Shown: positions 13,677 to 21,007 of the stretch, piece by piece
Position numbering within the stretch: position 1 is the first letter of the stretch
Layout of the letters: each line of letters starts with the position of its first letter
DNA from: an uncultured Gemmiger sp.
Lineage (GTDB): Bacteria > Bacillota > Clostridia > Oscillospirales > Ruminococcaceae
Assembly (NCBI GenBank): GCA_944388165.1
Contig: CALXHS010000083.1
Span: forward strand, 1 to 36,875
Length of the DNA: 36,875 nucleotides
Reading direction: 5' to 3'
Notes under the pieces: generated by a model
What the model was told of the DNA's origin: nothing
Databases searched by the model: none
Seen by the model: only the letters and a program-made list of their open reading frames with translations
Program-made: the position numbers and the translations under genes

Positions 13677-14881
13677 GACGTTTCGCCGCCGGGCTGCTGG
13701 CGGCCGCCATGGTGCTTGCTCTGGCCGGGTGTGGTCAGACTGCCGAAAGTCTCTCCCCCTCTCCCACACCGGAGGCAACGGCACAGCCCACCCCCGAACC
13801 CACGCCGGAACCCACTCCCACGGTACAGACGGCGCGGTTTTCCGCCAGCGGAGACAACCTCATCCATGAAGGGCTGTACAACCAGGCCCGCCGCCGGGCG
13901 GCGGAAGCCGGGCAGGACGGGTACGACTTCACCTTTGCCTATGAGAATCTGCGGGAATTCTACTCCGGGTACGACGTGAACTGGCTGAACCAGGAAACCT
14001 TGGTCAACGATGCCTTTGAGCCGTCCGGATATCCTATGTTCTCCACCCCCACCGGCATCACCGATGCTTTGTATGACATCGGGTTCCGGGTGTTCAGCCT
14101 TTCCAACAACCACAGTTACGACAAGGGCGCTCAGGGCATTGAGTCCTCTCTGGCGCATTGGAACAGCATGCCGGAAGATGTGCTCACCGCCGGGTTCTAT
14201 CCCCTTACCGAGGAAGCGGCGGCCCAGTCCGACGGGCTGACCTACCAGACGGTGAACGGCATCACCATCGGATACCTTTCCTACACCGAGTACACCAACG
14301 GTATTCCCACCCCTTCGGACGCCGAACACGGGGTGATCTATCTGGACGATACCGAGACTATCGCCGCCCAGATGGCCGAGATGCGCCCTAACTGTGATGT
14401 GCTGGTGGTCAGCTGTCACTGGGGCGTGGAGGGCAGCCATGATGTGACCGACGCCCAGCAGCAAACCGCCCAATGGCTGGCGGATCAGGGCGCGGATCTG
14501 ATCATCGGCACCCATCCCCACGTGATCCAGACGGCTCAGTGGCTTACCGCCGAGGACGGCCGCCAGGTGTTCGTGACCTACTCCCTGGGCAATTTCATCA
14601 GTGCCCAGTCCTCCCCGGACAACATGATCGGTGCGATCCTGAGCATAGAATTTGAAAAGACAACCCAGCCCGACGGCACCAGCACCACCGTGTTGTTGAA
14701 CCCGCAGCTGATACCCACCGTGACCCAGTACGAAAACGGCTATGCGGACATCCGGGTGTATCTCTTCCGGGATTATACCGACGAACTGGGTGCCGCCCAC
14801 GGCAACTTCACTTTGAGCCGTGACTACATACAGCAGGTGCTGCAGGAGAGCATCGACCCCGAATTTTTGGTTTTGGAGTAA
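13667..14881 (+). CDS. CapA-family lipoprotein (PGA_cap metallophosphatase-like)
   Basis: A 404-residue predicted lipoprotein: signal peptide with lipobox LAGC (Cys22), then a flexible Thr-Pro-Glu linker (PTPEPTPEPTPT, about residues 41-52), then a calcineurin-like CapA domain. Metal-site motifs are SASGDNLIHEG, LVNDAFEPSG, SLSNNHSYDKG, VVSCHWGVE and IIGTHPHVIQ, with YSLGNFI near the end. The family is named after poly-gamma-glutamate capsule proteins, but most members have no proven substrate. It starts inside the end of dapB, so it belongs to the lysine operon. A cell-surface protein in a diaminopimelate operon suggests, but does not show, a link to wall metabolism. Confidence 0.88.
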   Translation: MRIRRFAAGLLAAAMVLALAGCGQTAESLSPSPTPEATAQPTPEPTPEPTPTVQTARFSASGDNLIHEGLYNQARRRAAEAGQDGYDFTFAYENLREFYSGYDVNWLNQETLVNDAFEPSGYPMFSTPTGITDALYDIGFRVFSLSNNHSYDKGAQGIESSLAHWNSMPEDVLTAGFYPLTEEAAAQSDGLTYQTVNGITIGYLSYTEYTNGIPTPSDAEHGVIYLDDTETIAAQMAEMRPNCDVLVVSCHWGVEGSHDVTDAQQQTAQWLADQGADLIIGTHPHVIQTAQWLTAEDGRQVFVTYSLGNFISAQSSPDNMIGAILSIEFEKTTQPDGTSTTVLLNPQLIPTVTQYENGYADIRVYLFRDYTDELGAAHGNFTLSRDYIQQVLQESIDPEFLVLE

Positions 14882-14922
14882 GCGGGTCCCCGGCCCGAAC
14901 CACAGAAAGGAACTGAGGAATC

Positions 14923-15378
14923 ATGTATGGCGTAACCAAGATCACCAGTGAGCAGAATATCATGCTTACTACCTTTCCCGGCGCGCAGTACAGCGCCCAA
15001 AGTCTGGCCGAGCACCTGGACGTTTTTGCCAAGGCGGGTATTGTGTTGGATATGATCTGCCAGAGCGCCCCCCGCGGCAGTGAGGTAGATTTCAGCTTTA
15101 CCACCAGCTACGACAACTTCACCGCCGTGATGGTGGCCCTGCCGGATGCCGTCAAAAGCAACCCGCCGCTGATCTCCGGTGGATACAGCAAGATCAACCT
15201 GTTCGGCGAGGAGATGGTCACCAGCTGCGGCGTGGCTGCCCGGGCTCTGCAGGCCCTGGCCCAGGTCAGCGTGGAGGTGGTACTTATCACCACCAGCGAT
15301 CTGGACATCTCTCTGCTGGTGCGCCAGCAGGATGAGGATGTGGCCCTGGAAGCCCTGAACAAGGCTTTCGCGCTGTAA
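14923..15378 (+). CDS. stand-alone ACT-domain protein, aspartokinase-like regulatory domain
   Basis: A 151-residue protein with two ACT-like repeats and no catalytic domain. Opening VTKITSEQNIMLTTFPG and later VEVVLITTSDLDISLLVRQQDEDVALEALNKAF match the tandem ACT tail of aspartate kinases, which binds lysine or threonine. In B. subtilis a separate beta subunit of aspartokinase is made from an internal start; here it is encoded as its own gene with no kinase beside it. The start at 14923 follows a GAAAGGAACTGAGG site. As the last gene of the lysine-riboswitch operon it could give end-product feedback to a kinase encoded elsewhere, which is inference. A bidirectional terminator follows. Confidence 0.8.
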   Translation: MYGVTKITSEQNIMLTTFPGAQYSAQSLAEHLDVFAKAGIVLDMICQSAPRGSEVDFSFTTSYDNFTAVMVALPDAVKSNPPLISGGYSKINLFGEEMVTSCGVAARALQALAQVSVEVVLITTSDLDISLLVRQQDEDVALEALNKAFAL

Positions 15379-15403
15379 AATCCTCTGTGTACAACAAAAA
15401 ACA

Positions 15404-15447
15404 AAAGCCCTGCCGGGACTGCAACGCAGATCGCCCGGCAGGGCTTT
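15404..15447. terminator. bidirectional intrinsic terminator
   Basis: A 14-bp perfect stem AAAGCCCTGCCGGG / CCCGGCAGGGCTTT with a 16-nt loop. On the plus strand it is followed by a T-rich TTCATTTGTTT, on the minus strand by TGTTTTTTGTTG. It ends the lysine operon and the convergent protease gene. The same 13-nt arms recur at 29428-29464. Confidence 0.92.
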
Positions 15448-15457
15448 TTCATTTGTT

Positions 15458-16477
15458 TCAGGATTCGGTACTGGTATCGGGGAAAATCTTCGGGCGGCGT
15501 TCAAATACCTTAGAGGCGAACACCGGCATGTACAGCACCACGTACAGCACCAGAGAGATGAGAACATCCGACCAGGCAATGACCTGGTTGCTGATCTCGG
15601 CAGTGCCGGAATAGGCCAGAATCAGGTTGTTGTTGCAGTAGTGCAGCAGAACCGGCACCCAGATGTTGTCGGTCTTGAGGTAGGCCCAGGCAAAAAACAC
15701 CCCCAAGGTGACGCAGACGATGATCTGGCTGGCCAGACTCTGCAGAGAGGTTTCGGGACTGTAATAAAAGAGGTTCAAGGGCAGATGCCAGAGCCCCCAG
15801 GCAACGCCCAGAACCAGCACGCCCAGGCGGGGGCCGAATTTCTGCTGCAGGCGGGGCTGCAGGTAATAACGCCAGCCGTATTCTTCCCCGAAAAAGGCGG
15901 TGAAGCTGAGGAAGAAGTTGGGAATGGTGATCCCCAGCATCACCCAGGGGGTGGGGGTGGCCCAGTAGGCCAGATATTCACCCAGCTGACCATACGGGAT
16001 CATGGACAGGAACACAGAAGCGGTGCGCAGAACCACGAACAGCAGCACATACAACAAAGCTTTCACTCCACCGTGCCAGCAAAGGCCGCTGGCCTGCCGG
16101 TTCTGCTTTTTCTCGGTCAACAGGAAGATCCAGGCCGGGATGCAGCCGATGACGATGGCATAACTGCAGATGACCATCCAATTCATGTCCGGTGCCGCCA
16201 CCGCGCCGATGCAGCAGCCCACCATCACCAGAGTCAGCACCAGAAACATGGTGTAAAACCGCCTGGTCAGGCCGGGTTTGCCCCGCCGGGTCACCAGCAG
16301 GGCCACCATGGCCCCGGCCGCCGGGTAAAACATCTGGGCGTTGGGGAATGCATCCGTCCCCCAGCCGTTGCGCTGGCAGATACCTAGGGGGATGCCCATG
16401 AGGTAGGGCATGCCAAAGGCGATGAGCAAAAAGATCAGCAGCTCTTTGCCTGTGTACTCTCTTGTTTCTTCTTTCAT
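15458..16477 (-). CDS. CPBP (CAAX-type) intramembrane metalloprotease
   Basis: A 339-residue protein with about eight to nine membrane spans. The CPBP (Abi) motifs are present: GEEYGWRYYL (Glu198, Glu199, Arg203), AWGLWHLP (His231), and a late VPVLLHYCNNN (His about 293 with Asn). Bacterial members are proposed membrane proteases; some give immunity to their own bacteriocins. The ATG at 16477 has AAGGAG about 9 nt upstream; an in-frame GTG three codons earlier overlaps the ribosome binding site. It is the last of three genes behind an HTH regulator. Substrate unknown. Confidence 0.88.
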   Translation of the reverse strand: MKEETREYTGKELLIFLLIAFGMPYLMGIPLGICQRNGWGTDAFPNAQMFYPAAGAMVALLVTRRGKPGLTRRFYTMFLVLTLVMVGCCIGAVAAPDMNWMVICSYAIVIGCIPAWIFLLTEKKQNRQASGLCWHGGVKALLYVLLFVVLRTASVFLSMIPYGQLGEYLAYWATPTPWVMLGITIPNFFLSFTAFFGEEYGWRYYLQPRLQQKFGPRLGVLVLGVAWGLWHLPLNLFYYSPETSLQSLASQIIVCVTLGVFFAWAYLKTDNIWVPVLLHYCNNNLILAYSGTAEISNQVIAWSDVLISLVLYVVLYMPVFASKVFERRPKIFPDTSTES

Positions 16478-16516
16478 AGCAGACACTCCTTTTTCTCTTA
16501 GTTTCAGGGACAGGGA

Positions 16517-17002
16517 TTATTGGTTTTCTTCTTCGGGTTCATTGTTTTCCTGATCCAGGGAGGAACGGCGCTTGTAATACAGCCAGGCGCTGACCTGCAG
16601 CACCACAAAAATCAATGCAAACACAAAAATACCGCCCACCACCGGTCCCCACCAGCAGCTCCACTTCCACCAGTCCTGACGGCTGTTGCGCACCAGGTAA
16701 TATACCGTAATGCCCACGCCCCCCAACACCGACCACAAGGCATTGGTCCTGGCGTTGGGTTTTACATCAAAGGAAGTCCAGATGCCGTTGCGCAGATACT
16801 CAAACAGACCGTAGGCACACATAAGCATGAAGATGATCCATTCCGCCATATACTGTTCCCGCGGTGTATCCAGCGCCGACTGCACCAGAATGGCAATGAG
16901 CAGCGCCGTCCAGGTGCCCCAGAAGCCCCGGTTGTTGATGGTCAGCAGCTTCTGGGTCTGCATCTCATCCAGCTTGTTCTCCATATGAAAGGGATTTTTC
17001 AT
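16517..17002 (-). CDS. small membrane protein of unknown function
   Basis: A 161-residue protein with four likely membrane spans (about 31-45, 54-68, 88-104 and 120-145), an N-terminal cytoplasmic segment MENKLDEMQTQKL and a charged tail rich in Glu and Asn. Proteins of this type (DUF6773-like, by memory) often sit next to small Xre-family regulators in Firmicutes. It overlaps the HTH gene by 4 nt (ATGA), so the two are translationally coupled, and it is 39 nt upstream of the protease gene. No function can be assigned. Confidence 0.75.
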   Translation of the reverse strand: MKNPFHMENKLDEMQTQKLLTINNRGFWGTWTALLIAILVQSALDTPREQYMAEWIIFMLMCAYGLFEYLRNGIWTSFDVKPNARTNALWSVLGGVGITVYYLVRNSRQDWWKWSCWWGPVVGGIFVFALIFVVLQVSAWLYYKRRSSLDQENNEPEEENQ

Positions 17003-17202
17003 TCCTCATCCTCCCAGAACAGTTCATCCAGTGTTTTGCCCAGCACCCGGCAGATGGCACGGCACAGCCGGATGGTGGGGTTATACTCTCCTTTTTCGAT
17101 GGCGTTAATGGTCTGGCGGGTCGCCCCCACCGCCTGCGCCAGCTGTGCCTGGGTCATATCTTTTTCGGCCCGGGCCGCTTTCAGTTTAAGATTTTTGGCC
17201 AA
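16999..17202 (-). CDS. Xre-family helix-turn-helix regulator (YozG-like)
   Basis: A 67-residue single-domain DNA-binding protein. The helix-turn-helix is clear: MTQAQLAQAVGATRQTINAIEKGEYNPTIRLCRAI, ending in LGKTLDELFWEDEE, as in the YozG group. The TTG at 17202 is preceded by AAAGGAGGAGGGGAG. It is the first gene of a three-gene operon with a membrane protein and a CPBP protease and likely controls its own promoter (17257-17285). Direct targets are unknown. Confidence 0.92.
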   Translation of the reverse strand: MAKNLKLKAARAEKDMTQAQLAQAVGATRQTINAIEKGEYNPTIRLCRAICRVLGKTLDELFWEDEE

Positions 17203-17256
17203 AGGCTCCCCTCCTCCTTTGCGGCTCAGGATACGCCGCTTTATCCTTACAACCGC

Positions 17257-17285
17257 AGTATAGCACCCACATTACATTTTGTCAA
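17257..17285 (-). promoter_or_regulatory. promoter of the HTH-membrane protein-protease operon
   Basis: Minus strand TTGACA (17285-17280) and TATACT (17262-17257) with a 17-nt spacer. It diverges from the candidate nadE promoter, whose -35 lies 40 nt away. Confidence 0.9.
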
Positions 17286-17324
17286 TTATATTTTACTTTT
17301 TGTTCGGTGGTTTTGGGGTTGCGG

Positions 17325-17353
17325 TTGCGGGTGAGCGCCCTGTGTGGTATCAT
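17325..17353 (+). promoter_or_regulatory. candidate promoter of nadE
   Basis: TTGCGG (17325-17330), 17-nt spacer, TATCAT (17348-17353), about 32 nt before the nadE start. Each box departs from consensus at two positions or fewer. Confidence 0.6.
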
Positions 17354-17385
17354 ACAGACAAAGAAATTTCAAAGGATGAGTGTGC

Positions 17386-19299
17386 ATGCGTTACGGTTTT
17401 CTCCGCTGTGCAGCGGTCAGCCCGGCCCTTCGGGTGGCGGACTGCGAATTCAATGCCCAGGCCGTGATCTCGGCCATGAAAGAAGCCCAGGACAATCAGG
17501 TGCGGCTTTTGTGCCTGCCGGAACTGAGCCTGACCGGCTATACCTGCAGCGATCTGTTTTTACAGCAGACGCTGTATGAAGGTGCCGAAGCGGCCCTTGT
17601 GCAGATTCTGGATGCCAGCCGGGATCTGGATCTGATTACTTTGGTGGGCTTGCCGGTACAGCTGGGCGGCAAGCTGTACAACTGCGCCGCCGTGGTCTGC
17701 GGCGGGCGTCTGCTGGGCCTGGTGCCCAAGACTCACCTGCCCAACTACGCCGAATTCTATGAGAAGCGGCATTTTGTACCGGGTCCCCGGGCAGCGCGTA
17801 CCGTGCGGCTGGCGGGACAGGATGTGCCTTTCGGTACCGACCTGCTGTTTGCCTGCCGTCAGATGCCGGATTTTGTTCTGGGCGTGGAAATTTGCGAGGA
17901 CCTGTGGGCCCCCGTTCCTCCCAGCTGCCGCCATGCCCTGGCCGGGGCTACGGTCATCGCCAACCTTTCGGCCAGCGACGAGACAGTGGGCAAGGCGGCC
18001 TACCGCCGGGAACTGATTTCCGGGCAGAGCGCCCGCCTGCTCTGCGGTTACCTCTACGCCGACGCCGGGCACGGGGAAAGCACCACCGACATGACCTTTG
18101 CCGGGCATGACCTGATCGCGGAAAACGGCGTTCTGCTGGCCCAGACCGAGCCTTTCGGCTGCGGCAATGCTGTCAGTGAGATCGATGTGAACCGTATGCG
18201 CCAGGAACGGCTGCGCAACACCACCTTTGAGCCGGAGGATGCCGGGTATACCCGGGTGGAGTTCGACCTGACTCCCGCCGATGCACCTTTGAGCCGCACC
18301 TTCTCCCCCACCCCCTTTGTGCCAGACAGCCTGGAAGACCGCAGCGAGCGCTGCGAGCTGATCCTGCGCATTCAGGCAGAAGGCCTGGCCAAGCGGATGG
18401 AACACACCCACGCAGCCTGTGCGGTGATCGGCATTTCCGGCGGATTGGATTCCTGCCTGGCCCTGCTGGCTGCCGTGCGCGCCTGCAAGGTACTGGGCCG
18501 CAACCCTCAGGACATTGTGGCCATCACCATGCCTTGCTTCGGCACCACCCACCGCACCCGTTCCAACGCCGAGATCCTCTGCGAAGCCCTGGGCGTACGG
18601 TTCATGGAAATCAACATCACCAACACGGTGCGCAGCCACTTTGCGGACATTGGCCAGAACGATACCGACTATGATGTGACCTTCGAGAACTGTCAGGCCC
18701 GGGTACGCACCCTGGAACTGATGGACTACGCCAACAAACACGGCGGGTTCGTCATCGGCACCGGCGACCTGAGTGAGCTGGCCCTGGGCTGGGCCACCTA
18801 CAACGGCGACCACATGAGCATGTACGGAGTGAATGCCGGCATCCCCAAGACGCTGGTGCGGCACATTGTGCGGTATGTGGCCGACAGCAGCACCAGCGAA
18901 GAACTGCGGGATGTGCTGCTGGATATCCTGGATACCCCAGTCAGCCCGGAACTGCTGCCCGCCGCCGAGGACGGCACCATCAGCCAGCAGACTGAAAAGC
19001 TGGTAGGCCCCTATGAACTGCACGACTTCTATCTGTACTATGTGCTGCGGTTCGGCTTTGGCCCCGCCAAGATCTACCGCATTGCTCAGGCGGCTTTCGC
19101 GGACAAGTACACCCCCGACATTCTTTTGTACTGGCTGCGGAACTTCTATCGCCGGTTCTTTGCCCAGCAGTTCAAGCGCAGCTGCCTGCCCGACGGCCCC
19201 AAGGTGGGCTCGGTGACCCTCTCTCCCCGTGGCGACTGGCGCATGCCCAGCGACGCCTGCAACGCCTTGTGGATGCGGGAACTGGATACCTTGCAGTAA
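17386..19299 (+). CDS. nadE: glutamine-dependent NAD+ synthetase
   Basis: A 637-residue two-domain enzyme. The N-terminal nitrilase-type glutaminase has the triad Glu46 (CLPELS), Lys115 (VPKTHLPNY) and Cys170 (GVEICEDLW). The C-terminal ATP-pyrophosphatase domain has the P-loop GISGGLDS (about 349-356) and later GTGDLSELALGWATY. It amidates nicotinate adenine dinucleotide to NAD+ using ammonia from glutamine. The ATG at 17386 has AAAGGA about 9 nt upstream; an in-frame GTG lies two codons earlier. It stands alone on the plus strand and is closed by a strong terminator. Confidence 0.97.
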   Translation: MRYGFLRCAAVSPALRVADCEFNAQAVISAMKEAQDNQVRLLCLPELSLTGYTCSDLFLQQTLYEGAEAALVQILDASRDLDLITLVGLPVQLGGKLYNCAAVVCGGRLLGLVPKTHLPNYAEFYEKRHFVPGPRAARTVRLAGQDVPFGTDLLFACRQMPDFVLGVEICEDLWAPVPPSCRHALAGATVIANLSASDETVGKAAYRRELISGQSARLLCGYLYADAGHGESTTDMTFAGHDLIAENGVLLAQTEPFGCGNAVSEIDVNRMRQERLRNTTFEPEDAGYTRVEFDLTPADAPLSRTFSPTPFVPDSLEDRSERCELILRIQAEGLAKRMEHTHAACAVIGISGGLDSCLALLAAVRACKVLGRNPQDIVAITMPCFGTTHRTRSNAEILCEALGVRFMEINITNTVRSHFADIGQNDTDYDVTFENCQARVRTLELMDYANKHGGFVIGTGDLSELALGWATYNGDHMSMYGVNAGIPKTLVRHIVRYVADSSTSEELRDVLLDILDTPVSPELLPAAEDGTISQQTEKLVGPYELHDFYLYYVLRFGFGPAKIYRIAQAAFADKYTPDILLYWLRNFYRRFFAQQFKRSCLPDGPKVGSVTLSPRGDWRMPSDACNALWMRELDTLQ

Positions 19300-19318
19300 A
19301 ATTCTTTCTGACCACAAC

Positions 19319-19368
19319 AAACCACCCCCGGATGGTACGGCTTTACGGCCGTTATCCGGGGGTGGTTT
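19319..19368. terminator. bidirectional intrinsic terminator
   Basis: A 15-bp perfect stem AAACCACCCCCGGAT / ATCCGGGGGTGGTTT with a 20-nt loop, followed by TGTCTTTATT on the plus strand and TGTTGTGGT on the minus. It separates nadE from the convergent Toprim gene; the plus-strand direction is the better terminator. Confidence 0.88.
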
Positions 19369-19373
19369 TGTCT

Positions 19374-19973
19374 TTATTCCATGCGTTGCAATTCAGCGTC
19401 CAGACTGTCAAAGGTGTACAGGGTATTGAGCACCGAAAGCAGTTCCTTCTTGCTCAGCCGGGGCGGCAGGCCAAGACGTTTCAGCAAGGCGCGGCGGCGG
19501 TCGGCGCTGTTGGCGGTTCCGGAAATGCCCCACTCATACAAATCGGTGTAGGTGATGGGGCGGGGATTGTCCGGGATGCCTGTGATATCATCGGGCACCG
19601 AAGCCAGGGCCGTCTGCAATGCCTGCAGAATCAGCTCATCCCCAATGCCTTCCACTCCCAGCAGGCCCTCCTTGCCGGGTTCTGCCTTGCGGCTTTCCTT
19701 GCCGGGAATAGCGGGCACATAGGCCTGCCGCACATAGGCGGCCCCGGCCAGGTTGGTGACGAAATGGCGGATCTTGAAGCCGGCGGCGTCGGAGTCGGTG
19801 AGGACGATCAGGCCTCTGGCCCGGGCAGTCTGCTTGAACAGGTTCTGCCGGGCCTTGTCCTTGAAGATGGCAAAGCCGTCGGTGGTCAGGATCATGGTGT
19901 CCACCAGATTGGCCAGCCGGGCGGCATCATACCGGCCTTCCACGATCACAGCGGGGCGGATGGTCAGTTTCAT
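19374..19973 (-). CDS. Toprim-domain protein with DUF4093-type C-terminus (RNase M5-like)
   Basis: A 199-residue protein. The N-terminal half is a Toprim domain like that of ribonuclease M5: VIVEGRYDAARL with the catalytic Glu, then ILTTDGFAI and LIVLTDSDAAGFKIR with the D-x-D pair. The C-terminal part, LGLPPRLSKKELLSVLNTL, resembles the DUF4093 tail common in Clostridia. RNase M5 trims 5S rRNA precursors; whether this one does is not shown. The ATG at 19973 overlaps the holA stop (ATGA), so translation is coupled. Last gene of the comEC-holA group. Confidence 0.8.
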   Translation of the reverse strand: MKLTIRPAVIVEGRYDAARLANLVDTMILTTDGFAIFKDKARQNLFKQTARARGLIVLTDSDAAGFKIRHFVTNLAGAAYVRQAYVPAIPGKESRKAEPGKEGLLGVEGIGDELILQALQTALASVPDDITGIPDNPRPITYTDLYEWGISGTANSADRRRALLKRLGLPPRLSKKELLSVLNTLYTFDSLDAELQRME

Positions 19974-21007
19974 GCACGCCTCCCGGAACTGCACAGCCCC
20001 AGTTCACACAAGGCTTTCTGCAAAAGAAGGTCGGCACTCAGGCGGCTGCCTTTCAGGTCGGTATCCAGCTTCTGCAGCACCCGCAGGCTTTGTTCCAGCC
20101 GGGCGCGGTCGTACCGCATGGCGGTCTGTTCGGCGTTTCCCAGGCGGTAGTTCCACTTGCCGGTATAGCCGAAATCTTTGGCCATATCCCCCAGCTGGCG
20201 GCGGCTCTTTTTGGTCAGGAAGGCACGGTAGACATCCAGATAGTTGCCGATAAGGGCGCCGGTGATGAGCACCGGATCGTTCTGCAGTTCCAGCAAAGTC
20301 TGCAGCTTTTCCAGCGCCTGGCGGGTGCGCCCGGCGGCCACCAGCTTGACCATATCGAAGGTGTCGGCGTCCAGGGTGACGGTGCCCAGTTTCTGGATCA
20401 TATCGGTGGTGATGGTGCCGTAGTTGGCCAGGGCAGCCAGCTTTTCGATCTCGCTGCGCAGCAAAAACTGGTCCTCGCCGCAGCGGTCCAGCAGCATGGC
20501 TTCGGCACCGGGGGCAAACTGCGCCCCGGTCTCCCCCGCCCAGGCACGGGCCATCTCCTGCAAGGCGGCACGGTTGGGCTTGGCGATCTGCACACAGTAA
20601 CCGATCTTCTCACAGGCGGAGATCAGCTTCTGTTCCCGCTTGCCCGGACGCAGCTTGCCGTATTTTTCTTCCATCACGCTGGTCAGTACAAAGACCGCGT
20701 TTTCGGTATCGGCCAGGGTGCCGCAGAATTCCTGCAAATCCTTGTCCGAATAGGCAGACGGGCGCACCAGGGGCATCAGGACCAGACGCTTGCCCCCAAA
20801 AAAGGAGATAGTCCCGGCAGCCAGCACGATCTCCTCCACGCTGGGGGTGGGACCGTCCAGCACGGTGGTCTCGGGGTCATCTTCTGACAGGGCTTTTTCC
20901 ACCTTGGCCGCGGCGCTGCGCACCAGGGCTTCGTCCCCGGCATAAAAGTAAAAGACCGAACAACCGGCTTTCAGCTGCTTTTTCAGCTCGTTTTCACTGT
21001 ACAGCAA
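19970..21007 (-). CDS. holA: DNA polymerase III delta subunit
   Basis: A 345-residue clamp-loader subunit. It opens with a short strand and FYFYAGDEALVRSAAAKVEKAL, the delta-family N-terminal AAA+-like fold that lacks a functional P-loop. Further pieces are FFGGKRLVLM, LTSVMEEKYGKLRPG and a C-terminal collar with GALIGNYLDVYRAFL. Delta opens the beta sliding clamp. The TTG at 21007 is chosen because GAAGGTGAG lies just upstream; a GTG at 21016 is in frame but overlaps that site. The gene begins inside the end of comEC, an arrangement common in Firmicutes (comEC-holA). Confidence 0.93.
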   Translation of the reverse strand: MLYSENELKKQLKAGCSVFYFYAGDEALVRSAAAKVEKALSEDDPETTVLDGPTPSVEEIVLAAGTISFFGGKRLVLMPLVRPSAYSDKDLQEFCGTLADTENAVFVLTSVMEEKYGKLRPGKREQKLISACEKIGYCVQIAKPNRAALQEMARAWAGETGAQFAPGAEAMLLDRCGEDQFLLRSEIEKLAALANYGTITTDMIQKLGTVTLDADTFDMVKLVAAGRTRQALEKLQTLLELQNDPVLITGALIGNYLDVYRAFLTKKSRRQLGDMAKDFGYTGKWNYRLGNAEQTAMRYDRARLEQSLRVLQKLDTDLKGSRLSADLLLQKALCELGLCSSGRRA

